From the NCBI GenBank assembly GCA_021808055.1, contig JAKBCH010000029.1, forward strand, positions 1 to 25,307: DNA of 25,307 bases, written 5' to 3'. A program made the translations under genes and the position numbers. Shown in pieces: positions 24,404-25,307 of the stretch (within the stretch, counting starts at the first letter, position 1; every line of letters begins with the position of its first letter). Below the pieces are notes generated by a model that ran no database searches, had not been told where the DNA came from, and saw only the letters and a list, made by a program, of their open reading frames with translations. Origin of the DNA: Pseudomonadota bacterium (GTDB taxonomy: Bacteria; Pseudomonadota; Alphaproteobacteria; Acetobacterales; Acetobacteraceae).

Positions 24404-25107
24404 TGCGCCGTTTCTTTGCTCCCTTGCTGATGGCGGGGCTGTTGGCAGGTTTTGCCGCCCGGGCGGAGGACACGCTGTCTCCGTTAAAATTTCAGTCAGA
24501 CGGCGCAGTTGGCAGCATAGACCTTGCCGCCGCCCAGCGCGGTTTTGCTGTGTATCAGGGCGTGTGTGCGAGCTGCCATGGCATGAGCAGCCTGCATTAC
24601 CGGGATTTACAGGCGCTGGGGCTGACGCCCGAGCAGGTTGCGGGCATTGCCGGCAGCGTGAAGCTGGCTGATGGCAGCTCCGCCACGTTGAATTCCCGCT
24701 TTAAAGAGCCCGCGCCAATGAGTATGGGCGGTGCCGTGCCGCCCGACCTTTCCAGCATTGTGGCGCAGCGCCCCGGCGGCACGCGCTATATTTACGATTT
24801 TCTGACCGGGTTTGGCCCGGCCCCGGCGGGCTTCACGCTGCTGCCCGGCCATAATTACAACGCGGCTTTTCCGGGTGGGCAGGTTACCATGCCCGCCGTG
24901 CTGCGCGATAACGCGGTAACCTACGCTGATGGCACCAAAGCCACCACAGCGCAGGAAGCAGCAGATGTGGCGGAGTTTCTCACATGGTCATCGGACCCGA
25001 ATTTATCCGCCCGGCACGCGGTGGGTTTGCGCGCAGTGATTTTCTTCGCCTTCCTCACCATCGTGGCAATGCTGACCAAACGCAAAATCTGGCGGCAGGA
25101 AGGCTGA
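24400..25107 (+). CDS. petC: Cytochrome c1 (bc1 complex), apparently intact
   Basis: A 235-residue cytochrome c1. Residues 1-~22 are a signal peptide; haem is bound by CASCH (C56, C59, H60) in QRGFAVYQGVCASCHGMSSLHYRDL. VPPDLSSI near residue 113, YDFLTGFG near residue 132, and the axial Met164 in FPGGQVTMPAVL followed by TYADGTKATTAQEAADVAEFLTW are all conserved. A C-terminal membrane anchor (residues ~208-226) precedes the basic tail KRKIWRQEG. In contrast to PetA and PetB, no key residue is lost. Its ATG overlaps the petB stop (ATGA), so the genes are coupled. Confidence 0.96.
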   Translation: MMRRFFAPLLMAGLLAGFAARAEDTLSPLKFQSDGAVGSIDLAAAQRGFAVYQGVCASCHGMSSLHYRDLQALGLTPEQVAGIAGSVKLADGSSATLNSRFKEPAPMSMGGAVPPDLSSIVAQRPGGTRYIYDFLTGFGPAPAGFTLLPGHNYNAAFPGGQVTMPAVLRDNAVTYADGTKATTAQEAADVAEFLTWSSDPNLSARHAVGLRAVIFFAFLTIVAMLTKRKIWRQEG

Positions 25108-25111
25108 TCCC

Positions 25112-25124
25112 TTTACACTGTAAA
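25112..25124. promoter_or_regulatory. Near-perfect 13-bp palindrome between petC and the DUF2189 gene
   Basis: TTTACA (25112-25117), one central base, TGTAAA (25119-25124), five bases after the petC stop. The centre is too tight for a good RNA hairpin, so a DNA-binding site is likelier than a terminator. No regulator can be named. Confidence 0.3.
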
Positions 25125-25210
25125 AAGCGTGATATTTTCTCTGGGTTCTGCTAGGCTGAGCGCGCCATACCAGCGCGGGCACATAACCGCGCGGATAGAG
25201 GAGCAAAGCC

Positions 25211-25307
25211 ATGCATATTCGCAATCCCATAGAGTGGGTAGTGGAGCAGATCGAAGCCCCAGGCAGAACCATAGGCAGCACCCGGCCCGAGGATTATTGG
25301 TCTCTGC
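25211..25307 (+). CDS. DUF2189-like protein, N-terminus only (cut by window end)
   Basis: The ATG at 25211 follows GAGGAG at good spacing and opens a frame to the window end: MHIRNPIEWVVEQIE, then a stretch ending RPEDYWSL. The NPIEW start and the RPEDY-type segment recall DUF2189 family membrane proteins, which are of unknown function. Only 32 residues are visible, so this is tentative. It lies 103 bp after petC on the same strand. Confidence 0.6.
   Translation, partial: MHIRNPIEWVVEQIEAPGRTIGSTRPEDYWSL

Overview
The window reads as chromosomal DNA of an alphaproteobacterium, most probably of the Acetobacteraceae or a close relative. The signs are the gene order ftsB-pdhA-pdhB-pdhC-lpd-lipA-ratA with a lipoyl domain on both PdhB and PdhC, divergent ssb/uvrA with an alphaproteobacterial LexA box (GAAC-N7-GAAC), divergent hemF/petABC, and GC-rich coding sequence. 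The genus cannot be fixed from the sequence alone. No tRNA, rRNA, insertion sequence, phage gene or CRISPR array is visible, and no gene-free stretch exceeds about 235 bases.

Layout. (1) 1-6034 is a catabolic region: the 3' end of urocanase (hutU), a Rid-family protein overlapping a class II aldolase, a DUF1028 protein, a LysR regulator, an ArgE-like M20 amidohydrolase and an NCS1 permease. The genes stand in divergent and convergent pairs around the regulator and look like a small-nitrogen-compound uptake and hydrolysis module of unknown substrate. (2) 6051-8530 holds a lipocalin lipoprotein, a DUF6065-like protein, a secreted His/Pro/Tyr-rich protein and ssb. (3) 8654-14054 holds uvrA with a LexA box, a YiiX/C92 papain-like hydrolase and a multidomain glycosyltransferase-like protein. 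(4) 14036-21227 on the minus strand is ftsB, a strong terminator, then the pyruvate dehydrogenase operon (pdhA, pdhB, pdhC, lpd) followed by lipA and ratA. LipA makes the lipoyl cofactor used by PdhB and PdhC, and hairpins separate pdhC/lpd and lpd/lipA. (5) 21378-25307 holds a second secreted Pro/Tyr-rich protein related to the one at 7464-7886, hemF, and divergently petA-petB-petC and the start of a DUF2189 gene.

The most striking content is the petABC operon. All three bc1 subunit genes are open, well translated and in canonical order, yet the Rieske protein has lost three of its four [2Fe-2S] ligands. Cytochrome b has lost one haem bH ligand and the Glu of the PEWY quinol-oxidation motif. 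Cytochrome c1 keeps its CXXCH and its axial Met. This looks like a maintained but non-Q-cycle bc1-like complex rather than random decay.
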